A stretch of 64,000 nucleotides of DNA from Acanthacorydalis orientalis (lineage: Eukaryota; Arthropoda; Insecta; Megaloptera; Corydalidae). Position 1 is the stretch's first letter; each line of letters starts with the position of its first letter. The notes beneath the pieces were generated by a model. It was not told the DNA's origin. It saw only the letters and a program-made list of their open reading frames with translations, and searched no databases. The position numbers and the translations under genes are program-made. Below are positions 1 through 11,756 of this stretch, in pieces. Where the stretch lies: assembly GCA_034766995.1 (NCBI GenBank), contig CM068318.1, positions 30,026,103 through 30,090,102 on the forward strand, in the 5' to 3' direction.

Positions 1-239
1 AAAACTATTATTAACGCTGGATGATGGTCTTTAAACGTTTTTAATACCTTGATGTTAGAAAAAAATTCTCCTTTTGTTTATATTATTTTCTTTTTTTGTT
101 AAAATTTTTTGTCTGTAGAGAATATTTTATCGGTTTTTGATAGACATACCGATGTGACGATTTCGATTTTAATAAAATCATTTTTCTTTTCTTTCTGAAC
201 CACATTCCTTATAAAAAAAATAAGTTTCGCTGTACTTTA
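1..239. other. AT-rich DNA, nothing recognised
   Basis: I see no open frame, repeat end or RNA-like structure in this left edge. Confidence 0.5.
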
Positions 240-420
240 AAAATATTAAAATTATGGTATTCACATTGAAATGCGCATGGTCAAAAATTAAAATATTAAT
301 AATTATTTATGTAATATTTTTGACTAGCAAAAAAGTTGTGGTATATAAGAAGAGAGAAAGAAGCATTTGTGAAAATAAATCTAACCACAGTGTAAGAACT
401 GAAATTTAATTTTTTTGATT
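240..420 (+). repeat. Dispersed hairpin-family repeat, copy 1
   Basis: This copy shares an ordered block with the segments near 12.9, 19.9, 24.8 and 45.4 kb: a run like AATATTTTTGACTAG, then a TTATGGGGTGAAAA-like stretch (here TATATAAGAAGAGAG), then CATTTGTGAAAATAAAT and AACCACAGTGTAAGAA. It is diverged and no coding potential is visible. The match is by eye and this is one of the weaker copies. Confidence 0.45.
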
Positions 421-1275
421 ATACTTGTCCTTCATTTTTCTTCAACGCCTTCATTATGTAATGTACAGTTATTCTTTATGAAATCCATTTTAATAAAATA
501 AAGTTTTGTTCTTTAGAAATTTTATATTTTACGCAACATGAATCTCCATTGACGGTACCAATTTCTAATCAAACGTTTGTTAATCGTTTTAATAGTTTAT
601 GATCTACAAACCGTATCTCAACGACTAGAATTCTTGTGATTGCTGAATGTATTTTTCAAAAGTTGAATAGAACGTTACAAAAACCATTCGGTTTATTGCA
701 AGTTTATGGAATGTTTTAAAAATATTTTGTGTACATTTCAACTGTGTGTTGTATAACTACTTCTATACGATTTTCTTTGTCATAAAATTTGGGGATATTT
801 TTTCTTAGTTATAAAAAACTGTGAGAGTTCTATAATAAATTAATGCAAATTAACATTTAATAATCATCTATTTGAGATGACATTTTCTAATTTTTTGTAT
901 GTCAAAGTTGACTAATATTTATTAATGTATATCTTAAGATACTTTATTTAATAATACAATTACATTTTAGTTATAGTTTTTTCAATTTATTTTCTGTCAC
1001 TGTATTTAATTTGCAAAGTAATTATTTGATTTTCACAAATTAATTTTTTCCAACCCCCATAAATAACGGTTTTCTCATCAAAAATGTATAATAAATCATT
1101 ATTAATCATTTTTGCTTTTTGAACTTCGATACCAATGCAATCATCTCCACATCCCTAAGTGGTAGAAAAATAATATTAATATTTTTGAATACTTAAACTC
1201 CCATTTACTGAATATGTATAATCAAGAATAAATCTGTAGTTTTACAAACAAAAAAAGAATTCATTTGTGAGACTA
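421..1275. other. AT-rich intergenic DNA
   Basis: No long open frame or recognisable element. It ends at the TA target site of the adjoining mariner derivative. Confidence 0.5.
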
Positions 1276-1801
1276 TTAGGTTGGTAGAAAAATAGTTGTG
1301 GTTTATGACCTTTAATTCATATAAATTTTTCTCAACAAATAATTAACTTTATTGATCGAAATAAACACCATTAGAATAGACACTTTTTTGATAATTAATC
1401 CGTCAAAACACCCTCACGCCTTCAGTCGGTCGATACGAACTGAAGAAGATCGCCCACGACATTCTTCGACTTCAAGGCTCTCGTCCCCAGCACAAAATTT
1501 TTGGAACTACAATTGAACCGTACGTTCTTACAGTTTCTGTTAAGTATGTACATACTTAATAGTTTAGTATCCATGTAGTATCCACATCAAAAACATTGCA
1601 TTTGCTTCTTTTTTATCTATAATTTAATAGTTCAATTTGAAGCAAAATTAATAATGAAACCAGAGTTTATTTTACCAAAATATTTACTAAAAAATACATT
1701 TTAAAATAATAATAAAATGAACATGATGAAATGACACTTTCATTGAAAAAATTAATATTAGAACTCAGAAAAAAACCGCCATTATTTTCCTATCCACCTT
1801 A
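1276..1801 (-). mobile_element. Deleted mariner, family A copy 1 (526 bp)
   Basis: Both ends carry the same inverted terminal sequence: TTAGGTTGGTAGAAAAATA at the left and, on the minus strand, a TAAGGTGGATAGGAAAATAA version at the right. Each end is next to a TA dinucleotide, the mariner target duplication. On the minus strand the middle holds a decayed helix-turn-helix region: residues resembling RTVQ..FQKF, then GDESLEVEE, then a RSSSVRIDRLKA stretch, as in mariner DNA-binding domains. The whole DDE catalytic core is missing, so it cannot move itself. Four further copies of this family lie in the window. Confidence 0.85.
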
Positions 1802-2334
1802 TAAATTTGGTCAGCGTCAAAACGGTATTATGGATATTTATTATTCTATTTTCAATTACTTTATTATTTATTGCTTTTGTAAAGAAATTAGAGGAATATA
1901 AAAATATTTTGTTGTTATTTTCATGGATAATAAATAGTTGATACTTTTAAGGGCTTTTGCAACCTAAGTTGCAAAGTGAAATTACTTATCCTAATAACAA
2001 TTTTATGTCTTCCTTAGAAAATATATTAAGATAATTAATTTAAGAAAAAGTATAATATATAAATCAAAACAAAAATGGATATTGTAAGAAGGGTTAAAAA
2101 GTATTAAATTCTAAAAACAAAAGTTTTAATAAAATTACAAGTCCTGCTAATTAAAATAACAGGAAATAAATAACGATAAAAAAGTAATTGCGTTTCTTTT
2201 TGAAAAAACTTTTAATAGTTTTTTATTATACTCTTAAAAATATTTTTATGTAAAACTGTATTTAAGTGAAAACAATTAATTAAAATTTTACATTAGTTTT
2301 TAAACATCTAAAATATATTTTAAATCGTATTTCC

Positions 2335-2340
<6 letters not shown>
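1802..2340. other. AT-rich DNA between elements
   Basis: Only short A/T runs; nothing recognisable. Confidence 0.5.
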
Positions 2341-2386
<46 letters not shown>

Positions 2387-2409
2387 GTGTATATATATAT
2401 ATATGTACA

Positions 2410-2470
<61 letters not shown>

Positions 2471-2496
2471 TTATATGTATATATTATATATATACA
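2341..2496. repeat. (TA)n microsatellite
   Basis: Nearly pure TA dinucleotides with interspersed TG and CA substitutions (TATGTG, TACAT). Confidence 0.97.
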
Positions 2497-3004
2497 TAAA
2501 TCCTACTTTTAATATCAGATTCTGGATATAAATCTTATCAGTAATAAATTCCATTTAAACGAATGCCATGCGATAACTATAAAATTGTAATAAAAATAAT
2601 GCATACTAAAGAAAAGGGAACAAATAAAATAAATAACAAAAGTGATAAAATAAATACAATAAGCAACTTGATAAATGTTTTAATGTAAATATGCTATTAT
2701 AAAATAATATTTATTTTTTTTTATTTGCATATAATACTCACACATAACGTTACCAGCGAATCCATAAAAGAGAAAGAACTTGACTTACCTAGAACCAAAG
2801 AAATCAACAGTTAAACAAAGTACTTTTAAAAACAAATATAAACTACTGTGATATAGTTAAAAATAGACAAGATATTATTTAGAAGTAAACACTGTTCAGT
2901 TTTTATTATTAAAAAATGTATTTATTAACTTTATGATACTTTTTTTATATTACAAACAATAATAAAAGAAGAAAAAGTATTGTTTTTAGAAGCATAATCG
3001 GACA

Positions 3005-3008
<4 letters not shown>
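2497..3008. other. AT-rich DNA between arrays
   Basis: No element ends or coding potential seen. Confidence 0.5.
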
Positions 3009-3251
<243 letters not shown>

Positions 3252-3640
3252 TTAGGTGTACCAATTAATTCAGTACCTTTTTTTATAGAAAATACATGTT
3301 TATGAAAACATGGAATATATATCTAAATATCATCCATCATTTTTTACCAATTTGCTCCATCTGTCGGGTCATTGATTAGTCCTCTGTCAAAAAACGATGC
3401 CAGCTTTGAGTCGAATAATTCTTAATGCATTTCCGGACCTCTTTCACCGCTTTAGCATTTTTTGTATGTTTTATGCATCATAACACATTCCACTAAAGCT
3501 GAACAAATCATTACCACAGTATTCGGTAGCATTTTTTTTAACTGGAATCCAAAAGTATGCAATATCTAATATGCTGCTTTTCGAACACCATCGTATTCAA
3601 TACTGTTTTGTTGGGTTATGCCAACTATTCATCCAAGATA
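3252..3640 (-). mobile_element. Mariner fragment, transposase C-terminus
   Basis: The left edge TTAGGTGTACCAATTAATTC looks like a mariner terminal repeat and follows a TA. On the minus strand, between about 3320 and 3465, the sequence reads FDSKLASFFDRG followed by NLPDRWSKLV and ND, which matches the C-terminal mariner signature (F-F-x-R-G-I-x-x-L-P-E-R-W-x-K). Just upstream in another frame is VKEVRKCIKN, the segment that normally precedes it, so there is at least one frameshift. The catalytic domain and the other terminal repeat are not visible, so the right boundary is a guess. Confidence 0.65.
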
Positions 3641-3760
3641 TATAATATTTTTAAATATTAAGATCTCACTTTAAAACCTTAAGCTACGAGAAAATATACT
3701 AATTTAAAACAGAGTTATGATTGATCCAATTTAAAACCACAAATTAATTTTTGGATATTA

Positions 3761-3763
<3 letters not shown>

Positions 3764-3797
<34 letters not shown>
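3764..3797. repeat. (TA)n microsatellite, short
   Basis: About 34 bp of uninterrupted TA. Confidence 0.95.
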
Positions 3798-3799
<2 letters not shown>

Positions 3800-4167
3800 A
3801 ATAATAAAAAAATTCTAAACACCTATACAAGCAATAACACTTAATATATTAAGCTAGTGAACTTTAAATTTCCATACACATTTTTGTATAGAGTTCAGCC
3901 GGATTTTTATTTAAATAACTAGCTTAAGAAATTGAAAGGAAATTAAATTTCACGTTACTAGACGTTCATAAAGTCCTATACAAAGTTATTATATTGTCTA
4001 GACTATACAATTTTTCATCCATTATTGAATTTCTCTAGTGGTGTAGTCACGTTAATACAAAAAATATACATACATTTATATAAATAGTGTACTCTGTCAT
4101 TCAAAAGATTCATTAAATTAATGTATTCAGATTACGTTTTATGTAAATATAATATGGAAATGCATTC

Positions 4168-4170
<3 letters not shown>
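3798..4170. other. AT-rich DNA
   Basis: Nothing recognisable between two short arrays. Confidence 0.5.
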
Positions 4171-4215
<45 letters not shown>

Positions 4216-4230
4216 ATGTGTGTATGTATC
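4171..4230. repeat. Compound (TA)n(TG)n microsatellite
   Basis: TA repeats run straight into TG repeats, then degenerate TATG units. This is one of the few dinucleotide arrays here that is not purely TA. Confidence 0.95.
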
Positions 4231-5092
4231 TTTGTTTATTTTCTATTAGGCGTATAGATTTTCAAAATGTAAATTGAGACATTAATCAATTTATATCATA
4301 CACTAATTAACGTAAAGTTGAATAAAGGACAATGTATTTTCATAAAAGTTTTTTGTAATACTTTCAATTAAAGTAAAATATATAATATATTTAAATTTAA
4401 TTCATTAGTGTACGGTTCTTTATAAAAAATATCACAATAGGAATTTATATAACTATGTAGTTAACAAAAAAACTTGTATTTATGAATGTTCGCTCCACAG
4501 TCAGTTTTTGTTCAACTTCGACACTTATCCTGTCCTTATTTATAATTTTCTTTTAAGAACGTTCACTCTTACGTTTTTGATTTCATAACGTGATAAAAAA
4601 TTGTATATTTTAAATTTTATTTGTTCATTATTGCGTTACACTTCATACAGTGCACAGCGATACTTAAATTCAAATTTCAATACTGAATCATTTATTTAAA
4701 TTGATAGAAAGAAATATAATGAGGTGTAGAAAAATGTATTTCTTAGAAATGTATTTTAATGGCATTCACAAGGTTGGAATATAGAAGCATATAATGTAAA
4801 ATAGTAAATACAATTATATAAAAAGAGTGTTAACCCATTCTCACTTCATTTTCGTACAGATATCTTTTCAAATATATCAGAGAATAAAATATTTTAGATT
4901 ATATGCACTTGTTTAGTTTTGTATGTCTATTCTTGTCTCTGATTGATTGTTACGTTTACATAATTTTCACACAGGCTACTTAATTTGATTATTGTATATC
5001 CCTTACTTTGGATATGAAACATATATTTTTTTTATAAAAAATATCAGTGATATTCTGATCATCAAAAAACATATCATTTTTTTCATTTTCAA

Positions 5093-5098
<6 letters not shown>
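4231..5098. other. AT-rich DNA
   Basis: No coding or element signature. Around 4480-4720 the base composition is slightly more balanced, but no motif stands out. Confidence 0.45.
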
Positions 5099-5139
<41 letters not shown>

Positions 5140-5144
5140 TATAT
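5099..5144. repeat. (TA)n microsatellite
   Basis: TA tract ending in GTACATATATTTA. Confidence 0.95.
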
Positions 5145-5399
5145 TTATTTTTACCGGGTTGACATTTTTTCCAGAATATGATGTGCACGCCCAACAAACA
5201 ATTAGAAATAAAAATAAAAATATAAAAATTGGAAATTATACGGTATGTATGAGGTGAGATAAAAAATATTTATACTGCACGCACATTTCAATATTTAATA
5301 AGTAAAGAGAGAAATTAAAGACAATATATTATTCGAGCATAAATTGTGAGTTAATTGCCATTAATTTTAAACTGAAAATTTATTTCTTTCGTGAGTTAG

Positions 5400-6200
5400 A
5401 GTGATTTTTGTAGTTCGATTTTCCTTACTTCGGCAACAATGAAGATAAAATTTGAAGTGGAAGCACGTATGTACAAAATTTTGTACTCAACTTGAAAAGA
5501 TATCGACGAAAACATTTTAACGTTTGGGAAACGGTTTTTGAAGAGAAGATTTTCTGAATTGAAAAACACCGCATTCGAAAATACCGAGTTGTCCAAGTCT
5601 GAACAAAATTCGTTAAGTGAAGTCAAATATGAAAGCTTCATAATTATATTTATCGACTCTCAAGGAATAGTTCATCATGAATAGGTACCAACAAATAAAA
5701 TAGTAAATTAACATTTTTATCTTGAGGTTCTGAAACAATTGTCACGCAATCAGGAGTAAGTGACCTGAAAGTTAAAAAAATGGATCGTAAATGCTGCATC
5801 ACTTCAACGCATCGCGTCATGCTTCCCTTCTAGTTCAACGATTTTGGTGAAGAACAGAATCCCATTAACCGTCTAAAGTGAGTAGGGTGTGATAAACTAA
5901 GCACTATGTAGTTAGGTATAATTCTACAAATAAAATAATAAACCTGCCATGCTCGCCTGACGTAGCCCTGTGTGACTTTTTTATTTCCAAAATTAAGAGC
6001 TTGTTAAATGGGCACCGTTTTTAAACAATAAATATATAAAAGAAAATTGAAAGGAATATCTAGGAGCTGTTTCCAAAATTACCTACAAGGATTGGTTTGT
6101 AAAGTACAAAAATCAAGCCAGTCGTGTGCAAATATTGCAAGAGACTATTTTAAAAAACATCATTTTAGTTTATAATATTTTTTTACAAAGTTCTGCAAAG
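5400..6200 (+). pseudogene. Degraded mariner-relative transposase (family B copy 1)
   Basis: Plus-strand translations in shifting frames follow a mariner-type transposase: EWKTPHSK near 5560, then DSQGIVHHE near 5656, then SWKLKKMDR/GS-stop-MLHHFNASRH near 5780-5815, then CSPDVALCDFF near 5955-5985 and FPKLRA/KIKSLLNGHRF near 5990-6020. The motifs keep the family order, including the acidic residue of the LCDFF block that corresponds to the third catalytic position. The second catalytic Asp is replaced (HHFN instead of HHDN). Many stops and frameshifts make it dead. The nearest relative in the window is the 28.3-kb copy, with which it shares a GGATCGTAAATG stretch. Boundaries are approximate and no terminal repeats were found. 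Confidence 0.65.
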
Positions 6201-6259
6201 CTAGTCCGAGTATTTTTTGATCCAATATCATATATATCAGTCTTGTAACCATTTGTTAA

Positions 6260-7122
6260 CCCTGCGGATGTCGCAGATGATCTAACAGATACAAACAAAT
6301 TGTTTTATTAAATATTCTTACACATATCCCATGTATGGCTCAGAGGTCATAAGTAACTGCGCATGCGTATTATTACGAGTGATATTCCACATTGTTTATG
6401 CCGTCAGTTTGGTTACAATACGTGTTATGTAATATTGTATGATATTTGATAGTAAATTGTATCCGAGAGATATCACAAACTCCGATGTCAGTATTGGTTT
6501 AGTTGTTTTTTTTAACGGTGAAAATGTCTGGAGAAGTATATCTTGTTGATAATTCATCAGATGCTGAAGAGATTCAGGGAATCTTACTCGAGTCCGATGA
6601 TGAGACTGATAGAGTCGAATGCAAAAATTAAATAGATTTAGAAGATGATGATTATGTGAAAGTTCGTTCGGAAGATTCAGTTACCGAATAAAATATTTCT
6701 AGTGGAGAAAGTGAAGATGAATTAGACACGAATGAATATTATTTTCTGGGAAAGGATAAACAATCAAAATGGAAGAAAAATCCAATAAGATAATTTAGAA
6801 GATAGCCGAAGAATATTTTGTGTCAACTTCCGTTAGTTCAACCAAACGCAAAAAATGCCAAGATAGAAATTGAAATTTGGAATTGCTTTATCAATGATGA
6901 TGTTTTAGATCCAATCTTATTAACATACAAATAAATACATTTTTGTTGTTTATATATATTTTTTACAATAATTTATGATTTGTAATTGAAAATAATAAAT
7001 CATCCTGAATTATATCTGTAGTTTTTTTTAAATTATAACATTTCAGCACATACTAGTGATAAATGTATCTTTCGGATGCACGTGACCTAAGCTGCATTTT
7101 TTCGACCGCGACCTCCGTAGGG
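6260..7122 (+). mobile_element. piggyBac-like element, internally deleted (863 bp)
   Basis: The element is bounded on both sides by TTAA (6256-6259 and 7123-7126), the piggyBac target site. Its ends form inverted repeats: CCCTGCGGATGTCGC at the left and, read inward from the right, CCCTACGGAGGTCGCG. Inside is the start of a piggyBac transposase (separate entry), but the catalytic and C-terminal domains are absent, so mobility would need a transposase from elsewhere. Confidence 0.9.
6524..6936 (+). pseudogene. piggyBac-like transposase N-terminus, broken
   Basis: From an ATG at 6524 the frame begins MSGEVYLVDNSSDAEE and continues as a strongly acidic Ser/Asp/Glu-rich segment, which is how many piggyBac-like transposases start. 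After two in-frame stops it continues with YYFLGKDKQSKWKKNP and then, after more breaks, NILCQLPLVQPNAKNAK and EIEIWNCFINDD. These correspond to the G-K-D-x-x-x-K-W and A-K-N/T-x-x-E-x-W-x-x-F-F segments just before the catalytic domain. The core (DDD triad) and the cysteine-rich end are missing. Assignment rests on motif order and on the flanking TTAA/inverted repeats. Confidence 0.8.
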
Positions 7123-7126
7123 TTAA

Positions 7127-7860
7127 ATAAGATATTTTTATGCATTTGCACTGTTTTATAATTAGATTCTTTTTTATGATAACTTGTTGGGCCTATATAT
7201 CATTTTACACGAGTACGGAGAAATGAACACTGAGTAATTATATAGTGCATAAAACAATACAATGTTAATGTCAGTAGTTCTGGATACCAATACATGCAAT
7301 GGATAACAATTATTTATTAAATTAAGACAATTCCACATATACGTAAAAGCGAATATAATATATAATAGGAGAATATATCCTAAAAATTCAAAAATCATAG
7401 ATTTTACATATACACAAATCTTATTTTGTGACTATACATAAAACCATTGTAAAAATTAATATAAATTTCAAAAAAAATATAAAATTTTAGCGAATCTTGT
7501 TTCAAATCTTATAAGTTATGAAATATTTTTTACAACCAACAACTTGAGAATAATAAGTGATTTTAATCAGTCAAAGAATCTAGGTCGTGAGTCATAGATT
7601 CGAAGCTTACTGATCAAAATCGATTTTAAAATCCGTAATATTCGGAAATTAATTGATAGTTAAATTAATTTCACCTTCATGAACTAATATTATATCATAT
7701 TTAATTATTTTTAAACTGATGTAAAAAATAATAAGAAATAAAGTTTTTCTTAAATAGGTTGCTATTTTTTTCCCAGAAATAAAGTTAATAATTTTACTTA
7801 AAATGTACAATGAACGAAGCTTTTAACACCGTTTATATTAGAGGTTAACACCGAGTATAT
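7127..7860. other. AT-rich DNA between piggyBac and mariner remnants
   Basis: Only short shadow frames; nothing recognisable. Confidence 0.5.
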
Positions 7861-7862
7861 TA

Positions 7863-8217
7863 TTAGGTTAGTATGAAAATAATTACGGTTTTTGTTTTCT
7901 GAATTCTGACCTTAATTTTTTTCAATGAAAGTGTCACTTCATCGTGTTCATGTTGATATCATTTTAAAAAGTATTTTTCGGTCTGTATTTTGGTAGAAGG
8001 TGAAGAAGATTACAGACGTCCTTCTTCAGTTCATAACGACCAACTGAAGGTGTTAGTTGAATCAGAGCCATGCACAACAATCGAGAGCTTGCATATAAAT
8101 TAGGCATTAGCCATCCAACAGTTCTAGACCATTTAAAACAAGTAGAAAAATCCAAAAAGGTTAAAATGTATATGAATTTAAACCACACAACCCGTAATTA
8201 TTTTTCTACCAGTCTAA
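7863..8217 (+). mobile_element. MITE-like mariner, family A copy 2 (355 bp)
   Basis: It is flanked by TA at 7861-7862 and 8218-8219. The ends are inverted repeats: TTAGGTTAGTATGAAAATAA and, from the right, TTAGACTGGTAGAAAAATAA. The middle retains mariner DNA-binding-domain codons: RPSSVHNDQLKVLVESEP, then RELAYKLGISHPTVLDHLK and VEKSKK, with a small frameshift before REL. Compared with family copies at 9919 and 37954 it lacks a further block in the 5' part, and like them it lacks all of the catalytic domain. This is the smallest and cleanest family A copy. Confidence 0.9.
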
Positions 8218-8592
8218 TATTTTAAACATTACTTTAAAAATAGACTGTAGTGTACCAAGTAACAGTTACTTCCGTAAAACGTTTCGTTACGTTAGGAGCT
8301 ACAGTTAAGATATCGCACATCAAAAATTGAACGCATTTACAAATGTTACTTGTTTAAAACTCTTTCAGTAATTATATCTTCATTTTTTATTTCATTGTGA
8401 AAAGCGTTGAATAGAAAATAACGTTTCATTTTAATTATAAACTATTTGTTAGTATTAAAATAATATTAAACATTAATATAATCTTGCTGACTTAATGAGT
8501 CTCTTTTCTGTCTCTGACAATTGATTTTTTCATTTTGTTTATACATAAATTTTATTTATTCTTTTCTGTATGAATATATAAATACTAAGAGA

Positions 8593-8594
<2 letters not shown>
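8218..8594. other. AT-rich DNA
   Basis: Nothing recognisable. Confidence 0.5.

Positions 8595-8643
<49 letters not shown>
8595..8643. repeat. (TA)n microsatellite
   Basis: TA tract with one GTATA interruption near its right end. Confidence 0.95.
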
Positions 8644-8749
8644 AATATTACAAAAAATATAAAATCGTTCTGACATCCTTTCGCCTCTGAGGCTTTAATA
8701 AAATCAATATATGTAAAAACAGACAAGTGTAAATAGATTCAGTCTTGAG

Positions 8750-9225
8750 AAAATAGATATAGCGATGCCTGAGCAAACTAGTTTAAGTAATGTCAACTCT
8801 ACTGAATCCATTTGGTGAAAGCGCAAACTGAACGAGATGCATCTGATGATATATAACATTACAATATCAGAGTAGAGGTAGTTCCTGTTAAGAGCAAGTT
8901 TTTTCGGTAACAGCTTCTATCATCGAAGACAAAAACGGATTGTTCGTGAGCTATCTCGACGCGATCTCGTTGTACGCGCTACGAGTTTCGAGGTGACTCT
9001 TTCACGTCGAAACGATGAATAAAAATTACATTTGACTACGTGAGTGAACGGAACCGCATAGTCCAATATCGTTCATCAATTTAAAGAAAACCGGATGGAG
9101 ATCCATACATGACTCATACTAAGATGCGGTGTCACGCAAGTTCAAGCTACGTATGCAAGTAGTTAACACAAGCTGTGAAAGGATCAAAAATAACGTAAAT
9201 GTGTTGTTCCGCCCTGCCATTTTTA
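8750..9225. other. GC-richer island, unassigned
   Basis: Base composition is visibly more balanced than the surroundings, with CpG-containing words such as CGACGCGATCTCG and CGCGCTACGAG around 8960-8990. I find no long open frame, terminal repeat or known motif order. It could be an old decayed element, an exon/promoter fragment or regulatory DNA. Confidence 0.3.
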
Positions 9226-9308
9226 TGTATACATACAGTAAACGCTTTCAGCACTTTTTTTCTAATATATCAAAATTGAACACAAATTGAAATTTTATTT
9301 ACAGTTTT

Positions 9309-9309
<1 letters not shown>

Positions 9310-9352
<43 letters not shown>
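9310..9352. repeat. (TA)n microsatellite
   Basis: About 43 bp of uninterrupted TA. Confidence 0.95.
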
Positions 9353-9354
<2 letters not shown>

Positions 9355-9555
9355 TAACATATCTATGTATGTGTCTATATATAGCTCAATCTCGGTGTTA
9401 TGTCAAAATAAAATGATATATTGACATATAATACGTATCATAAAAAGTACTTTAAGCAAAATATACACAAAATATTGAATTTTAATGATTTATATATTTA
9501 TTTTAGATCGTATACATACACTTACGACATTTTATGGGAAAATAAAAATTATGTA

Positions 9556-9558
<3 letters not shown>

Positions 9559-9601
<43 letters not shown>
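9559..9601. repeat. (TA)n microsatellite
   Basis: About 43 bp of TA; creates a Tyr/Ile run in a spurious frame. Confidence 0.95.
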
Positions 9602-9603
<2 letters not shown>

Positions 9604-9918
9604 CACAAACTGATCATTTTATTTTATAGTCGAAATATAATTCTACAAATGAACATGTTAAATTGTTTTTATGTTAACAAAGGGTAATTGATTCTTAAAA
9701 CTAAGGATGTTAAAATAAGACTTGATCTTGTCGTTATTGCCAGTCATAAGATTTCATTTCAGGTAATAACGAATTTTATTACTCTATATTGTAAATAGAT
9801 GACATTAGGTGTTATCATATTTGTATACAAATAATAAGTATTGTGAGACAATATACTTCAGTGATTCGAAAATGGATTTTAATGTAAATAATATTCACGT
9901 ATAATGTGTACCATATTA
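9602..9918. other. AT-rich DNA
   Basis: Nothing recognisable; ends at the TA of the next mariner. Confidence 0.5.
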
Positions 9919-10478
9919 TTAGGTTGGTAGAAAAATAATTATTGTTAATGATCTTCAAATTCATATACATTTTTAATAATTTTATATGTTATGTGGTCCA
10001 AAACTATTGGATAATTAACGTCTAACTTTTGTGTAAGCTTTCCAATTATTGTGGGTGGTTCTGATTCAAATAACACCTTCAGTTGGTCGTTATTAACTTA
10101 AAAAGGACGTCAGTGACCTTCTTCATCTTCATTGCTCTCATCTCTAACACGAAATTTTTGGTACCATCAGTGCACCGTACATTCCCTAACAGTACCCACG
10201 CCAAAAGCATCATTTAGTTTACGAGCAGTTCTGCTTTTCCACCTGTTTTGAACTCATAAATAAATTTTGCTTATTTGCTTTTTGTCATCTTTAATTCAAT
10301 AGCCGAATTTGAATCAAAGGTAATAATAAAATCAAAGTCGATATTACCAGAATACAGACCGAACAATGCACTTAAAAATGATATTAACTAGAAGAAAACA
10401 TGAAATTACATTTTAATTGAAAAAATTATGGTTAGAATTAAGAATACAAAAATCTCAATTATTTTCTTATCAGCCTAA
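9919..10478 (-). mobile_element. Deleted mariner, family A copy 3 (560 bp)
   Basis: TA flanks at 9917-9918 and 10479-10480. Inverted ends are TTAGGTTGGTAGAAAAATAA at the left and TTAGGCTGATAAGAAAATAA from the right. On the minus strand it carries a decayed first third of a mariner transposase: a methionine near 10288, FKTGGK, then KLNDAFGVGTVRECTV, then KFRVRDESNED and RPF.VNNDQLKVLFESEP. The catalytic DDD domain is missing; the frame goes from the helix-turn-helix region directly to the family's 3' terminal segment (AAAATGTATATGAATTTG). Confidence 0.9.
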
Positions 10479-10945
10479 TAACAGGAGAATATCAAAAAAA
10501 TATATTTGAGTAACTATTATTTGCAGCTTTTATAATACCTTTAAATAATATTTTGATGACCATCTTTGAATAATACAATGTAATTATTATAAATTTTTAC
10601 TTGCTATAATACATTGCAATATACTTGCTGTAAGTTGTTGTACTCCATCACTGGATATCATGACGGTTCAATTGCATATACCACAGACATTACAAATCCA
10701 GATACTATGACTACCAAGCGTTATTCAAGTATCAATTATTATACGAGAATCATTTCCCATTTCTACTTAGAATGTATTTGCGAGATAAACCTATTACTTG
10801 TTTACTTCACAACAATAACAATTTGGTGTTAAACATATGTTGTAAGGTCAATATGTCGCCACTTGTTGTCTTTCTAAGGATAATGCTATATATTATAAAA
10901 TAAAAATGTCCTAATACACTTCTATAATATTATTGTCCTTTTCTA
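10479..10945. other. AT-rich DNA with a short open frame
   Basis: A 72-residue plus-strand frame (10614-10832, starting MQYTCCKLLYSITGY) is the only open stretch. It has no recognisable domain and I treat it as chance. Confidence 0.4.
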
Positions 10946-10949
10946 TTAA

Positions 10950-11342
10950 CACATTGTCGACCGGGAACGAGAATTCTCGTTTTAGGTGATGTGCATGATT
11001 CCTTGATTGTTCTCCAGATAACGGTATTTTGTTTGCTTTCGAACATTATCAATCCTATTACTGTGAATATTTTCAGTTTGGTTTTTGACTTCGGAGGGAC
11101 CGGTAAATGCCAACAAGTGTTCAAATAATTACAGTAAAAATTAATTCTGTTTCAAAATTTCATAGCTTCATAATGGATAAAGAAGACATTTTTGCAAAGA
11201 AATTTTGTGAATATTTTTCAGCTGTACCGAGTAGTAGTAAAATTATTGCAGTTTTATTATACACCTTCCAAAATAATCGTAGATGTTTAAAAGCGCCGGT
11301 CCCAGTGAAAATATTAGCTAAACACTAGCAGTCGTCAATGTG
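10950..11342. mobile_element. TTAA-flanked MITE, piggyBac-like (393 bp)
   Basis: TTAA sits at both sides (10946-10949, 11343-11346). The ends are inverted repeats differing at one base in 13: CACATTGTCGACC/CACATTGACGACT. Near the left end lies the 16-bp palindrome AACGAGAATTCTCGTT. A GGGACCGG word occurs on opposite strands inside both halves (about 11096 and 11298), extending the inverted symmetry. A 73-residue open frame (11107-11328) has no recognisable domain. Confidence 0.8.
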
Positions 11343-11346
11343 TTAA

Positions 11347-11661
11347 AATACAAATTATTTGTAAACATTTTTCTAACAAATAATTATCAGTATATTTATT
11401 AACAGCTGCAGGTTGGTTAATTACAAAATAAAAACACTATTTTGTCTTTTATCCAAATTTAAATTTAACCATAATAGTTTAAATTAACTGATTACAAACG
11501 AGCAATAAAAACTACTTTAAGGACATATGTCTGTATGTGTATAATATTATAAATGGATCACTAAACTAAAAGTAAGTTTATTAGATAATATATGAATTTA
11601 AATTCAATAGAGAGAATTATTAGAATTATAGCAAATTATAATTACAATAATAAATATAGAA

Positions 11662-11667
<6 letters not shown>
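11347..11667. other. AT-rich DNA
   Basis: Nothing recognisable. Confidence 0.5.
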
Positions 11668-11711
<44 letters not shown>

Positions 11712-11756
11712 GTATATATATATATATATTTATATATATGTATATATATATATATA
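11668..11756. repeat. (TA)n microsatellite with repeated TTTATATATATG units
   Basis: TA tract containing two copies of a TTTATATATATGTATATA unit, so a small higher-order repeat is present. Confidence 0.95.

Noticed and set aside
4832..4860. TTAACCCATTCTCAC as another piggyBac-like end
   Set aside because: No inverted partner next to a second TTAA was found within 3 kb.
5396..5641. 81-codon minus-strand open frame
   Set aside because: It lies opposite the degraded family B transposase, whose plus-strand motifs (EWKTP, DSQGIVHHE) explain the composition.
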